Shown: positions 33,919-42,338 of the stretch, piece after piece | Layout: the number at the start of each line of letters is the position of its first letter | Numbering within the stretch: position 1 is the first letter of the stretch | Source: Patescibacteria group bacterium | Lineage (GTDB): Bacteria; Patescibacteriota; Patescibacteriia; JAHIZJ01 | Direction of reading: 5' to 3' | DNA length: 64,000 bases | NCBI GenBank assembly: GCA_041661625.1 | Contig: JBAZUB010000001.1 | Span: 558,001 to 622,000 of the forward strand | Made by a program: the position numbers and the translations under genes | The notes under the pieces: model-generated | Seen by the model: the letters and a program-made list of their open reading frames with translations, nothing else | Told to the model about the DNA's origin: nothing | The model's database searches: none

Positions 33919-36900
33919 CTATAGAGCGCCGTCTGTAATTTCACCAGACATCGGAGCCTTTACGCATTTATTAGTCTTCGGTTCGCAGATACCGCCGACG
34001 GGGCAACCACAGAGACTACACTTTGCTTCTAATCTACCGCCCTGGCAAAAAATCGGTTTGGTCGTTGCGCAAGTGTTGAATCGCGTGCCATCATCGCATG
34101 TCGGCGTACAAGCCTGACCGGCTTGAGGCGTGAAGATCTGTATCCGATGATACATCTTGTCAACAACATACATGCCATCGGTCTCGATGATCAGATCGGC
34201 TGGCTGCCAGAGCCGACCATTGCCGGTGCCCGATAACGCAACGTAGTTCTGAAAAGTTGCTTTAAGATAGCCGTCAATATCGAATTGTGACAGCCGTGAT
34301 GTGGATTGATCGGTAACATATATGGAATTGCCTACCCGATCTACTCCGCGCGGTTCCATAAATTGCCCCTGTTCGGTGCCAGAGGATCCAAACTGTCCCC
34401 AGTATTCCAATGTGCCGTTAATGTCTGGGCGCAGAATCTGAATCCGCTGATTAAACGTATCGGCCACATAAATGAATTGATCCAGCACGGCTAGTCCGGT
34501 GGGCGCATTAAACTGGCCATTGCTCGTTCCCAGTGATCCGAAATTACTGCGGAAAGTCGCTGACAGGTCCGGATTGATCTGATAAACCGCCAAACGATGG
34601 TTGGAACTATCGCTGACAATGAGACGGCCGCCGACGAAAGCCAATCCGGTCGGACTATTGAGCTGATTGGCACCGCTACCGAGCGTACCGAACTTACCTT
34701 GCCACACCGCTGTCGTACCGTTGAAAGAAAATATTTGGACGCGATTGTTGCCGGTGTCACTTATATAAACCGTGTTGCCGTTCACCGCTACCCCGGTTGG
34801 ACTGACAAACTGACCATCACCCGAACCCTGGGAACCGAACGTGCTTAAATACGCAATCACACCGTCGGTGCGGCGAAATATTTGGACGCGATTGTTGCCG
34901 CTATCGACGACGTATATATAGTCACCCGCCTTGGCAATGCCGGTCGGCCGGTTGAACTGTCCATTACCGGAACCGTTAACCCCGAACTTAGATGAATAGG
35001 CGTAGAATGTCCCGGGCAGGTAGCGGTCCTGCGACGCATCGCAACACACGTTTGCGCCCCTGGCTTGATACTCGCCCGCTTCATCTCCGCAACAAGCCTG
35101 GGTGTTGGTTGGAGTGTAATCACCGAAGGAACGTAATAGTTCGCCGCTGGGTAACCACGAATGTGTCCCGCAGGCATAGTGTTCCGAACACTGATGAATA
35201 GTAGCGTCGGCATCATTGCAATCCTTAACCTGACTAGCCGCGCACGTTCCGGGACAGCCGGTTGTCGGCTTGGTCGCACCCGAACCCCACCAACATAGAC
35301 CATCGTTATCGGCGTCGGTACAGGCAACCGTGTACTGGCCCTCGCTGGCGCTGGGTGATATCGGTGGCGGAGTCAGAGCAACATAATTTGTATTGTAATC
35401 AAAGGTTGATAACGGTAAAATCAGCTTGGCGTATCCGTTTTCACCCCAGTCGGTACCGTAGCTATTTTTGACGATCCAATAGGTCGTGCCCACCAGCGGA
35501 TCGTTTTGGGGTATGTCGATATCGCAACTGCCACTGATTGATGTTTGATAGCAACCGGGAGCAACTTCGCCATATCCGACCACCGTCATCGCATGGTTCC
35601 AATTGTTGAATAGGCCGATCAACGGACCGTAATTCATCAGGGCATTTTTCACCTGCAATGGCGTGCTTTGTGGAAATGAATTAATATATGCTGTATTTTT
35701 CCAGACCAGATCGAGCCACCGGCCTATTTCCGTATAATTACGCACCCTCGTAAATACATCGTTGGTGGTCGATACTAATGAGGGAAACGTTCCCGAGGCG
35801 CCGTTGCTCACGTACAAGCCGCTGGCGTCCCAACTGATTCCTTGGGGATACCTGACCACGTCGGGCGCGGTAACCGCTTTGAGACCCCAGTTCAAATCAA
35901 AAGCCTGGATTCGATTATTGTCGCTATCACTAACATAGATCCGGTCGGTCGTTACCGCGATGTCGGTCGGTCTCCTGAACTCACCCGGCCACGCTCCGTA
36001 AGCGCCATATTTTTCAATAAACACTCCCGCTGGTGTAAATACCTGTACTCGGTTGTTGCCACTATCGGTTACATAGAGTTGGTTGTTGAACAATTGGACT
36101 CTTTTGGGCGTGTTAAATTGACCATCGCTCGTGCCCAGCCCACCGAATTGTGAGACATAGGTAGCCGTATCTCCGGAGTAACTGAATAATTGGATGCGAT
36201 TATTGCCCGAGTCGGCCACGTAAATCCGGTCGGCCGTTGCGACGACCCCGCTCGGTTGTTGGAATTGGCCATTACCGCTGCCCAAGCTGCCAAAAGTAGT
36301 GCGATAATTCCCATTAGAGTCGTAAATTACCACTCGATTATTATCCCGATCGGCCACGTAAATCCGGTCGGATGTAGCCGATACGCTCTGAGCTGTGGTG
36401 GACAGACCGGTAATCGTCTTGATCAGATTCAGGGAATTACCCATAAATTCGGCGATGTGCAGCGTACCCCGTTCCAGGATGTACATACGCCCGTTTTTTA
36501 CATACACATTATCCGGCACACCCAGCGGGACGCTTTTGCCACAAGTACTGTTGGCAGCAGTGTAGTGCAGAATTGATTCTGGTGGCAGGCCATCCGAGAC
36601 AATGAAACTGAACGGATTCGACCAGCCGACCTGACAGTTGCCGTTGGAACAAGCCATCAAATGTTGTTCGGACAAATCCAAATTCGCCGGCTGGTGATAA
36701 TAGAGATTCAGATCCGCTTCAAACGCTCCCACCGATGCCATAATCTGGCAAGAGCCGCAACAGCGATAGGTGTAACCGGCGTCTTGACACCGAGACAGGC
36801 TCCAGCTGTCCTCCAGGTGATCGCCGACCCAGCATCCGCACTGATGATGCACCGGGGTCATAATATTTTCATTGTTGCGATCGCGCCAATCAAAGACAAA

Positions 36901-37854
36901 CGGCGCCATGTCCAATGATATTTCATTTGCGATTGGTTGAACCCTGTCAACCGATTGGTCTGAAACGATAACCGACTCGGGGGCTTGCGTGGCTGCGACG
37001 GTTTCTGCACTGGGCAAGCTTGAATTATCTGACGGCAGTTCAAAATACCCGCCACGATAATAGAGCAACCCCTCGGTTGCCGGCAACCGACCACCGAATA
37101 GTTTTTTTTGTTCCGCATAGGGCAGCTGACTGACCGTGGTGGACTCGGCGACCCAAAGCTTGCCCTGTTTTTTATTCAATTGATCAATCGCAATCTTGGT
37201 GTAAGTGTTCTGTTGCTGACGCAATAAACGAGCAGCTGGTTCTATCCCCTCGGTTGCAACCACTGCCTTGAGTTGGTCTTTTTTACCAACATAGATGACG
37301 TCGGAAATACGCAATTGGCCGCCGTTGGAAAGTTCGATGGTTAGTTTTCTCGGCCTAACGGAATCGAGTAGGCAGGTTTCGGCACACGCCTGGCTGAATT
37401 TGATCGTACCCGACTGGGGATATTCCACCGACCAGACCAAATGCTCTTGACCAGACTGATCGGTCAGAATAACACGCGCATAGTTCCCGGCCGCCACTGT
37501 CGCTTCGCCGGATAGACTTAGTCCTTTTATCGCCCCAACCGATAATGGTATCGTATCACCATCCGCTAATACTCGATTAACCTGCCAGTCTGAAACATTG
37601 CCGCTGCTTTGCAAAGAAAACATCGGCAGCGACTCACTGCGACCTTGCTGTATCCGAGCCGCTACTTGCGTAGGCACCGAAACGGTTACCTTTGGTTGCG
37701 CGATTATCAAGCCCGCGATCACCGGTGCAATTACAAAAGCCACCACCTTAAGCTTGGAAACACGGTGGGTTGGGATATGGATACTCGCCGATATTGCCCG
37801 GCTAGTGGCTGGATGTGCCATATGAGTAGATGAAAATGCCCCCCTCTTATTCAT
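33919..37854 (-). CDS. large secreted papain-family (C1A) protease with two NHL propellers
   Basis: 1311 residues. An N-terminal anchor (about 35-53) is followed by an unknown region to about 310. The papain fold then begins: CCGSCQIMASVGAFEAD (about 366-382) holds the catalytic cysteine. A run of NHL repeats (about 450-690; RIYVADSGNNRIQLF and similar) intervenes before the catalytic histidine in NHAMTVVGYGE (near 752) and asparagine in VKNSYGTDWGENGYAKL (near 793). A Cys-rich metal-binding-like part (about 850-940), a second six-blade NHL propeller (about 945-1245) and a Cys-rich tail follow. The catalytic set is complete, although CGSCW reads CGSCQ. It probably digests proteins or peptides outside the cell. 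Confidence 0.85.
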   Translation of the reverse strand: MNKRGAFSSTHMAHPATSRAISASIHIPTHRVSKLKVVAFVIAPVIAGLIIAQPKVTVSVPTQVAARIQQGRSESLPMFSLQSSGNVSDWQVNRVLADGDTIPLSVGAIKGLSLSGEATVAAGNYARVILTDQSGQEHLVWSVEYPQSGTIKFSQACAETCLLDSVRPRKLTIELSNGGQLRISDVIYVGKKDQLKAVVATEGIEPAARLLRQQQNTYTKIAIDQLNKKQGKLWVAESTTVSQLPYAEQKKLFGGRLPATEGLLYYRGGYFELPSDNSSLPSAETVAATQAPESVIVSDQSVDRVQPIANEISLDMAPFVFDWRDRNNENIMTPVHHQCGCWVGDHLEDSWSLSRCQDAGYTYRCCGSCQIMASVGAFEADLNLYYHQPANLDLSEQHLMACSNGNCQVGWSNPFSFIVSDGLPPESILHYTAANSTCGKSVPLGVPDNVYVKNGRMYILERGTLHIAEFMGNSLNLIKTITGLSTTAQSVSATSDRIYVADRDNNRVVIYDSNGNYRTTFGSLGSGNGQFQQPSGVVATADRIYVADSGNNRIQLFSYSGDTATYVSQFGGLGTSDGQFNTPKRVQLFNNQLYVTDSGNNRVQVFTPAGVFIEKYGAYGAWPGEFRRPTDIAVTTDRIYVSDSDNNRIQAFDLNWGLKAVTAPDVVRYPQGISWDASGLYVSNGASGTFPSLVSTTNDVFTRVRNYTEIGRWLDLVWKNTAYINSFPQSTPLQVKNALMNYGPLIGLFNNWNHAMTVVGYGEVAPGCYQTSISGSCDIDIPQNDPLVGTTYWIVKNSYGTDWGENGYAKLILPLSTFDYNTNYVALTPPPISPSASEGQYTVACTDADNDGLCWWGSGATKPTTGCPGTCAASQVKDCNDADATIHQCSEHYACGTHSWLPSGELLRSFGDYTPTNTQACCGDEAGEYQARGANVCCDASQDRYLPGTFYAYSSKFGVNGSGNGQFNRPTGIAKAGDYIYVVDSGNNRVQIFRRTDGVIAYLSTFGSQGSGDGQFVSPTGVAVNGNTVYISDTGNNRVQIFSFNGTTAVWQGKFGTLGSGANQLNSPTGLAFVGGRLIVSDSSNHRLAVYQINPDLSATFRSNFGSLGTSNGQFNAPTGLAVLDQFIYVADTFNQRIQILRPDINGTLEYWGQFGSSGTEQGQFMEPRGVDRVGNSIYVTDQSTSRLSQFDIDGYLKATFQNYVALSGTGNGRLWQPADLIIETDGMYVVDKMYHRIQIFTPQAGQACTPTCDDGTRFNTCATTKPIFCQGGRLEAKCSLCGCPVGGICEPKTNKCVKAPMSGEITDGAL

Positions 37855-37895
37855 TGCGAGTTGGCCGCTGTGGCCTATTATGTAAAATATCGCGG

Positions 37896-38111
37896 TTATC
37901 TCAGTATGCGCCGAATACTCTCGCTGACGCGGAAAAGCGTCCCCCCGAGCACAAACGTCAATGCGCCGGCACTGTAGGATTTATCGTCGGTATAAAATGA
38001 AATTATGAACAGTCCGGCTCCGGCAATCATAGCAAATAAACCCGTGTAGCGGGCGTTTCGGCTGACTTTATGAAGTCGTGTTATTTGGGATTCGCCTTGA
38101 GTATTTGGCAT
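37896..38111 (-). CDS. small membrane protein, function unknown
   Basis: 71 residues from ATG 38111. Two hydrophobic segments (about 24-41 and 47-62) separated by TDDKSYS, with a basic end RRILR. A longer in-frame start at 38165 would overlap the tRNA-Gly trailer hairpins and is less likely. No family recognised. Confidence 0.5.
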   Translation of the reverse strand: MPNTQGESQITRLHKVSRNARYTGLFAMIAGAGLFIISFYTDDKSYSAGALTFVLGGTLFRVSESIRRILR

Positions 38112-38176
38112 ATCAGACGGAGAATTATTATCGTGTAGGGTGACGCTTAGCGTCACGACTTCCACGCTCAGCGTGG

Positions 38177-38248
38177 AGCGGGAGACGGGATTCGCACCCG
38201 CGACCTCTTCCTTGGCAAGGAAGCGTTCTACTACTGAACTACTCCCGC
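38177..38248 (-). tRNA. tRNA-Gly (anticodon GCC)
   Basis: 72 bases: acceptor GCGGGAG/CTCCCGC, anticodon arm TTCCT-TGCC-AAGGAA region with loop TTGCCAA, T arm GCGGG-TGCGAAT-CCCGT. CCA is encoded and runs into a CCACGC/GCGTGG trailer hairpin like that of tRNA-Leu. Confidence 0.94.
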
Positions 38249-38283
38249 ATGGAGTATAGACTACTTTGTCAAATACATCTTGG

Positions 38284-38355
38284 AGGCGTGGGCGGGAATT
38301 GCACCCGCGTATAGAGGTTTTGCAGACCTCTGCCTTACTGCTTGGCTACCACGCC
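38284..38355 (-). tRNA. tRNA-Cys (anticodon GCA)
   Basis: 72 bases: acceptor GGCGTGG/CCACGCC, anticodon arm GAGGT-CTGCAAA-ACCTC, T arm GCGGG-TGCAATT-CCCGC, CCA encoded (38281-38283). Two related 5' parts stand upstream on the same strand. Confidence 0.95.
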
Positions 38356-38364
38356 GTAGTGCGG

Positions 38365-38482
38365 GGTTGCAGACCCTCGCCTTTCCGGGGCAGCGATTGT
38401 TCCTGCGAGCACTCGGAACAATCGATACTCGGCTACGCCTCGCTTCTGCCCGTCGCTACGCGACCCACTTGGCTACCTGGCC
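38365..38482 (-). pseudogene. tRNA-Cys 5' half with a large D-loop insert
   Basis: Starts GGCCAGG-TAGCCAAGTGG on the minus strand, then about 75 bases of nested hairpins (GTCGC/GCGAC; CGATTGTTCC/GGAACAATCG), and resumes AAGGC-GAGGGT-CTGCAA, ending in the anticodon loop before the intact tRNA-Cys. No 3' half is present. Confidence 0.6.
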
Positions 38483-38548
38483 AGTAGCCTCCAACGAGTG
38501 AGAACGGGATCCCGCCTTCCTCTAAAACATTATATAAATGTGGCGAGA

Positions 38549-38603
38549 CAGACCTCTGCCTGGATCCTGCCCCGACGAATGTCGGGGGCTCGGCTACCAC
38601 GCC
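38549..38603 (-). pseudogene. second tRNA-Cys 5' half with a D-loop hairpin
   Basis: Minus-strand GGCGTGGTAGCCGAG, then an insert with hairpin CCCCCGACATTCGTCGGGG (38561-38588), then AGGCAGAGGTCTG. The last part is identical to the intact tRNA-Cys up to the anticodon loop, where the match stops. Confidence 0.6.
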
Positions 38604-38638
38604 TTGGTGTGGGATCGCTGACCCTTGATGCATCAGGG

Positions 38639-38667
38639 AATATAACAAAAACATTGCTCTTGGTCAA
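38639..38667 (-). promoter_or_regulatory. promoter of the Cys/Gly tRNA cluster
   Basis: Minus-strand TTGACC (38662-38667), 17 bases, TATATT (38639-38644). Transcription would start near 38632, so both tRNA-Cys 5' halves are at the front of the transcript. Confidence 0.7.
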
Positions 38668-38793
38668 CTGGGTGTTGCGTTTATTATCATCAACCAGCGT
38701 GAATATATTTGTAGAAATAAGTAGGCCCCGAGCACGCTGTGGCGCGCTTGGGGCTAGGGCCTCGGTCTGTGACCGCGGGCGTGTCTTCGTCCG

Positions 38794-39321
38794 TCAGATC
38801 AGCAGAGCCGTCGGGACGTCGGCGATCGTCGTGTTCTCGTTGGCGTCGGCGGTGGCGTTGGTCGTCGCGTTGATTGGCGCCGCGCCGCGCTCCGTCCAGG
38901 TAGTCCGCGGGTTCTCGTCGAAGTTGGTGTTGTTCAGCTGGGCCGGCGTGCACGTCTTGATCACGCCGCCGTTCCGTGTGCCGTGGTTTCCTTCGTTAAG
39001 ATTGGCCGTCTCGTTGATCACCGGCGCTTCACCACGGTCGACCCCGCTTGCCGTCCGGTGGTACCATGCTTCCGCCGTGTTCGCCTGCTCCGCTTCGTCG
39101 ACTGCGGTATTGGCCTGGCTGCTCATCTGGATCGTCTGCTCGACCTGCTCCGCCGCGTTTGCTCGTGCGGTGGTGGCCAGGATGGTCTGCGGCGCGAAGA
39201 TCACGTCTTCCGCGAACATAACCGACTGCGTGTTGGCGGTATTGGCCTGCTGAGTCTGCCCGACCGGCAGAAACAGCACCAGCACCACCGCCAGGATTCC
39301 GAGGAAGAGGAACTTTTTCAC
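38794..39321 (-). CDS. secreted protein of low complexity, function unknown
   Basis: 175 residues. Signal peptide MKKFLFLGILAVVLVLFLPV is followed by an Ala/Asn/Thr/Gln/Glu-rich mature part with no recognisable domain and one cysteine in IKTCTP. Start codon is GTG with a strong AAGGAGG site. Codon and base use resemble the 46-63 kb region, not the neighbours. The leader contains a long hairpin closed by GGAACAG/CTGTTCC (about 39355-39416). Confidence 0.65.
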   Translation of the reverse strand: MKKFLFLGILAVVLVLFLPVGQTQQANTANTQSVMFAEDVIFAPQTILATTARANAAEQVEQTIQMSSQANTAVDEAEQANTAEAWYHRTASGVDRGEAPVINETANLNEGNHGTRNGGVIKTCTPAQLNNTNFDENPRTTWTERGAAPINATTNATADANENTTIADVPTALLI

Positions 39322-39423
39322 GGGAAGGGTCCTCCTTTCATGAGGGTTGCCCCGTGCGGAACAGGTGTGTATCTGGAAGAACTTCCGGCTAACCCCACAA
39401 CTTGTAGGGCTGTTCCTGAATTA

Positions 39424-39453
39424 ATAATACTAAGACAAACATATCGTTGTCAA
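39424..39453 (-). promoter_or_regulatory. promoter for the 38.8 kb secreted protein
   Basis: Minus-strand TTGACA (39448-39453), 18 bases, TATTAT (39424-39429). Confidence 0.7.
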
Positions 39454-39463
39454 CATTAATGTC

Positions 39464-39491
39464 TTGACATAAACCAATACCCCGCTATACT
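39464..39491 (+). promoter_or_regulatory. strong divergent promoter for a short transcript
   Basis: TTGACA (39464-39469), 16 bases, TATACT (39486-39491). Back to back with the minus-strand promoter, 10 bases apart. Confidence 0.8.
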
Positions 39492-39536
39492 CACGCTGGT
39501 TGCGTCGCCTATGGCTCTAGCTGAAGGGAGGACACA

Positions 39537-39581
39537 ATGAGGAAGACTAAGTTGGATGTCGGTAAGGCCCCCAAGCGCTGA
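39537..39581 (+). CDS. 14-residue peptide gene or small RNA with leader peptide
   Basis: ATG with a strong SD site (GAAGGGAGG, 7 bases upstream) encodes MRKTKLDVGKAPKR and a TGA stop. Promoter and terminator define a transcript of about 170 bases (39498-39666) with no other good frame. The peptide is strongly basic. It may be a true small protein, or the RNA itself may be the product. Confidence 0.55.
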   Translation: MRKTKLDVGKAPKR

Positions 39582-39643
39582 AGAATGCCAGTTCACGAAC
39601 GCTAGACAAACCTCGATCGGTACCGTCCGATCTGTCCCCCAAT

Positions 39644-39666
39644 TCTGGACTCGTCCAGAGTTTTTC
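39644..39666 (+). terminator. intrinsic terminator of the short transcript
   Basis: Stem TCTGGA/TCCAGA with a 4-base loop, then GTTTTTC. Confidence 0.8.
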
Positions 39667-39749
39667 TTGTATTGGAACATGAGCCCTGCTCAATCCCACT
39701 GAAACACAAAACCCGACCATTTGAATTGATCGGGCTTTGTAATGTGCAC

Positions 39750-40289
39750 TTAGAGAATTTCGATCTTGATGACTTTCACGCCCCACTGTTTGGCTTCGGC
39801 TTTGCTGGGCATCCAGATGTCGATGTGATATTTACCGGCACCGGCCCGGAGACGGTCCTCGACCGTAAACACCTGGTCGCCGAACTTGTCCGGCAGACGG
39901 AACTTCGAACCGAACGGAAGGTAATTATATGCCGCCACGCCCTGGTGGGTCTGGGAACCCGAGGCAGTGGTAAATGGGTCGCTGTCGGTTTCGTCAATGG
40001 AACTGGAGTAAGCGGTCACGGTGACATAAAATGATTTCTTACTCGGCCGACTGGCTACGTCCGGCAAGCGGCATTCGACATTATTTTCACAAACCTTGTG
40101 ATCGGTATCGGGTTGCGTCAAAGTGGCTAAAGCGGGCATAGCTTGATATGTTGCCACCTGATCGAACGATTGATCCGAGTTGACTCCCTGCCCCAATACT
40201 GAATGGGGGTAGACGAACTCAATCAAAGCCAAACACGCCAGGGCGAATTGCCAGCGGCGCAGGGCGGCATATTTGGTTCGTTTTGACAT
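39750..40289 (-). CDS. secreted 3D-domain (double-psi beta-barrel) protein
   Basis: 179 residues. Signal/anchor at about 12-34. The C-terminal 3D domain (about 85-178) has YVTVTAYSSSIDETDSDPF, GSKFRLPDKFGDQVFTVEDR and YHIDIWMPS, including the three conserved aspartates for which the domain is named. Such domains occur in MltA, YabE and RlpA-like proteins that act on peptidoglycan. Catalysis cannot be proved from sequence. A SD-like GGGGA precedes the ATG. Confidence 0.85.
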   Translation of the reverse strand: MSKRTKYAALRRWQFALACLALIEFVYPHSVLGQGVNSDQSFDQVATYQAMPALATLTQPDTDHKVCENNVECRLPDVASRPSKKSFYVTVTAYSSSIDETDSDPFTTASGSQTHQGVAAYNYLPFGSKFRLPDKFGDQVFTVEDRLRAGAGKYHIDIWMPSKAEAKQWGVKVIKIEIL

Positions 40290-40510
40290 GGTTTCCCCAG
40301 TTAGATGCTAAAAGCGGTTCCGATTCAAAAAAACCCTGTGTTTTATCAGGATTTTTTCAATGACCCATATCTTATCACAGAAGCCCCTTTCTGTCAATAT
40401 ATAGTGCGACACACTAATTTCCGGCTGGAACCCAAACCAATACCAACAAAATGGAAACCTAAAGGTTTCCGCTACATTAAATACGTTTGTTATTTGTTAA
40501 TTGATACTTA

Positions 40511-40693
40511 TTACTTACTAATAGCCTGCGTCGGACAGCCATCAACCGCTTGCTGGCAGTCATTTCCAGGCGTGCCGCATGCTTCCGGATGGGCTACCTC
40601 TGACTTGCCATCCGTTCCCAGAGTAAACACGCCGGGACAAAGGCTGACGCAAGTGCCGCAACCGAGGCATTTGGTTTTATCAACTGCTACCAT
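40511..40693 (-). CDS. small ferredoxin
   Basis: 60 residues with CLGCGTCVSLCPG (cluster ligands) and the distant CP in DGCPTQAI, the pattern of a single 4Fe-4S ferredoxin; extra cysteines (EACGT, NDCQQ) lie between. It could serve the 2-oxoacid oxidoreductase at 14-16 kb or the reductase at 13 kb. It is next to the cobalamin genes on the same strand, 25 bases from the membrane protein. Confidence 0.9.
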   Translation of the reverse strand: MVAVDKTKCLGCGTCVSLCPGVFTLGTDGKSEVAHPEACGTPGNDCQQAVDGCPTQAISK

Positions 40694-40717
40694 AATGATG
40701 CATGTTAGTGAGTAAGT

Positions 40718-41299
40718 TTACGGACGGACGGCCTTCGCTGTCGGCTTGGCCATTCGCCAGCCGCGTCGAGCCATTTCCGCCACTGTGAAGCACAGCGGCA
40801 CTAGTACTAAATTACCAGCCAGATTGAGTTTCAGGAATGGCAAGCCCATATAATAGGCATAGAGCAGACCGCTGGCGTTCTGTTGGTACCAGGGTGTGAT
40901 CATCCAGACTCCGAAATTCGTGTAGAGATAGAAGAATAGCGAGAACAGCATGCCGGCACCCAGTCCGGTCCAAACAATATGCCGACTTAATTTTGGTTGG
41001 CGTAATATCCAGCCGCCGCCTACCGCCAGCAAATAAGCCGTCCAGGTGAACAAGAAGATATTGGTATTGCCAATCAGCATATCCGAACCAAACATGATCG
41101 CCAACGGCACAATGGCCGACCGCCACCCGCGCAGATAATAGCCGGCCAATAGCGATAAGCCCGTCACCAGCTCAACATTCGGCAGGCGACTCCAGTCATG
41201 CATCAGCACGCGGCTGGCAATTCCCAATGCTATTAATACCGCTGGCAGCCAGCTGGTCCGTAATATTCCTTTCAGATTAAATGGCTGGATTTTTTTCAT
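40718..41299 (-). CDS. DUF6580-like membrane protein, putative ECF-type cobalamin uptake component
   Basis: 193 residues with five to six membrane segments (about 15-35, 45-70, 75-98, 108-130, 140-165). It resembles DUF6580/ECF S-component-like proteins. It is next to a DUF4430 protein and cobO, and ends a gene row that serves B12-dependent nucleotide reduction. Corrinoid import is inferred from context, not from a binding motif. Confidence 0.6.
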   Translation of the reverse strand: MKKIQPFNLKGILRTSWLPAVLIALGIASRVLMHDWSRLPNVELVTGLSLLAGYYLRGWRSAIVPLAIMFGSDMLIGNTNIFLFTWTAYLLAVGGGWILRQPKLSRHIVWTGLGAGMLFSLFFYLYTNFGVWMITPWYQQNASGLLYAYYMGLPFLKLNLAGNLVLVPLCFTVAEMARRGWRMAKPTAKAVRP

Positions 41300-41307
41300 G
41301 GTGGTGG

Positions 41308-41766
41308 TTAGAAAGCGCTGTTTTCAAAATTCATTTCCAGAATATCGCCGGGCTGAACCTGATATTGATCAATTCCGACTGAGCCCATCTGCCGATTGAC
41401 GTAATAAATCCAATATTTTCCATCCGTGCCGTTTTTAACGCCATGAATCTCTTCCACCAAAGTACCCATCGAGCTGGTCGATGTCTTCAAATCCCATTCG
41501 GCGGCTGCGGCAGCCCGTTGTAAAAGATCAAGCCCGGCCATGCTAACCGTGTTAGTTAACATCTGGCTGTAGGTCTTGATCGACTGACCGTCATTGATGA
41601 CCATTGTCACCGTTTGGCGGGCGGTAGTGACCCCGGCCACTTTGGCGTCGGTTGTGCTGGCATCGGCAAAATACCGATTGGTTGATTGCAGATAAGTAAA
41701 AGTTACCACGCCGGCGATACCGGCTACTAGGATCATGATCCCAAGATAGAGTTTTGATTGTTTCAT
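41308..41766 (-). CDS. DUF4430 protein, putative surface cobalamin-binding protein
   Basis: 152 residues. One N-terminal membrane anchor (about 7-27), then a DUF4430 domain (about 60-150; WIYYVNRQMGSVGIDQYQVQPGD). DUF4430 is related to the C-terminal domain of transcobalamin/intrinsic factor. The gene lies between the transporter-like gene and cobO, so capture of corrinoid at the surface is a reasonable inference. Confidence 0.75.
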   Translation of the reverse strand: MKQSKLYLGIMILVAGIAGVVTFTYLQSTNRYFADASTTDAKVAGVTTARQTVTMVINDGQSIKTYSQMLTNTVSMAGLDLLQRAAAAAEWDLKTSTSSMGTLVEEIHGVKNGTDGKYWIYYVNRQMGSVGIDQYQVQPGDILEMNFENSAF

Positions 41767-41797
41767 TGTCTTAATTTTATATGGTAATAAATATTTG

Positions 41798-42334
41798 CTA
41801 GTAATCGATGCCAGCTTCGGCTGTCCGACCTTTTTGAAACGGATGTTTAATTTCCACCATCTCGGTAACCAGGTCGGCTCGCCGGATGATTGCCGGCGGC
41901 GCCTGGCGGCCGGTTAAAACCAGTGTGAGCGACTTAGGTTTGGCCGATATAAATCGGAGCACCTCGCGCTGTGAAACCAATCGGCTATGCATCGCGCCAT
42001 TGACTTCATCCATAATCAGGACATCGCAGCGACGGGATTGTCGACGGGCCGTGGCTAAGGCTTTTTGGGCGGCCAGCTGATGCTGCCGGTGCGTCAAGCG
42101 ATCGTTCATGATACCGACGAAACCGCGCCCGCATGCTTCTATTGTCAATCCAGCTACCGGCTGCTTGAGCAATCTCATTTCTCCAGACGATTGGGGCGAC
42201 TTAACGAATTGTACCACCGCCACTCTGCGACCGTGAGACAGGGCCCGCCACGCCAGACCCAACGCCGCCGTCGTTTTGCCTTTGCCATTCCCAGTGTAGA
42301 CAATCACTAGTCCGTTGGCGGTTCGCTTGGCCAT
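41798..42334 (-). CDS. cob(I)yrinic acid a,c-diamide adenosyltransferase (CobO/CobA/BtuR)
   Basis: 178 residues, the usual length. Adenosylates the cobalt of salvaged corrinoids to make adenosylcobalamin. P-loop VYTGNGKGKTTAALG (about 10-24), the VVQFVK strand and the DVLIMDEVNGAM motif are all present. It begins four bases after the nrdJ stop, so the enzyme that makes the cofactor is translated with the enzyme that uses it. No cobalamin synthesis genes are in the window. Confidence 0.93.
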   Translation of the reverse strand: MAKRTANGLVIVYTGNGKGKTTAALGLAWRALSHGRRVAVVQFVKSPQSSGEMRLLKQPVAGLTIEACGRGFVGIMNDRLTHRQHQLAAQKALATARRQSRRCDVLIMDEVNGAMHSRLVSQREVLRFISAKPKSLTLVLTGRQAPPAIIRRADLVTEMVEIKHPFQKGRTAEAGIDY

Positions 42335-42338
42335 GGCG

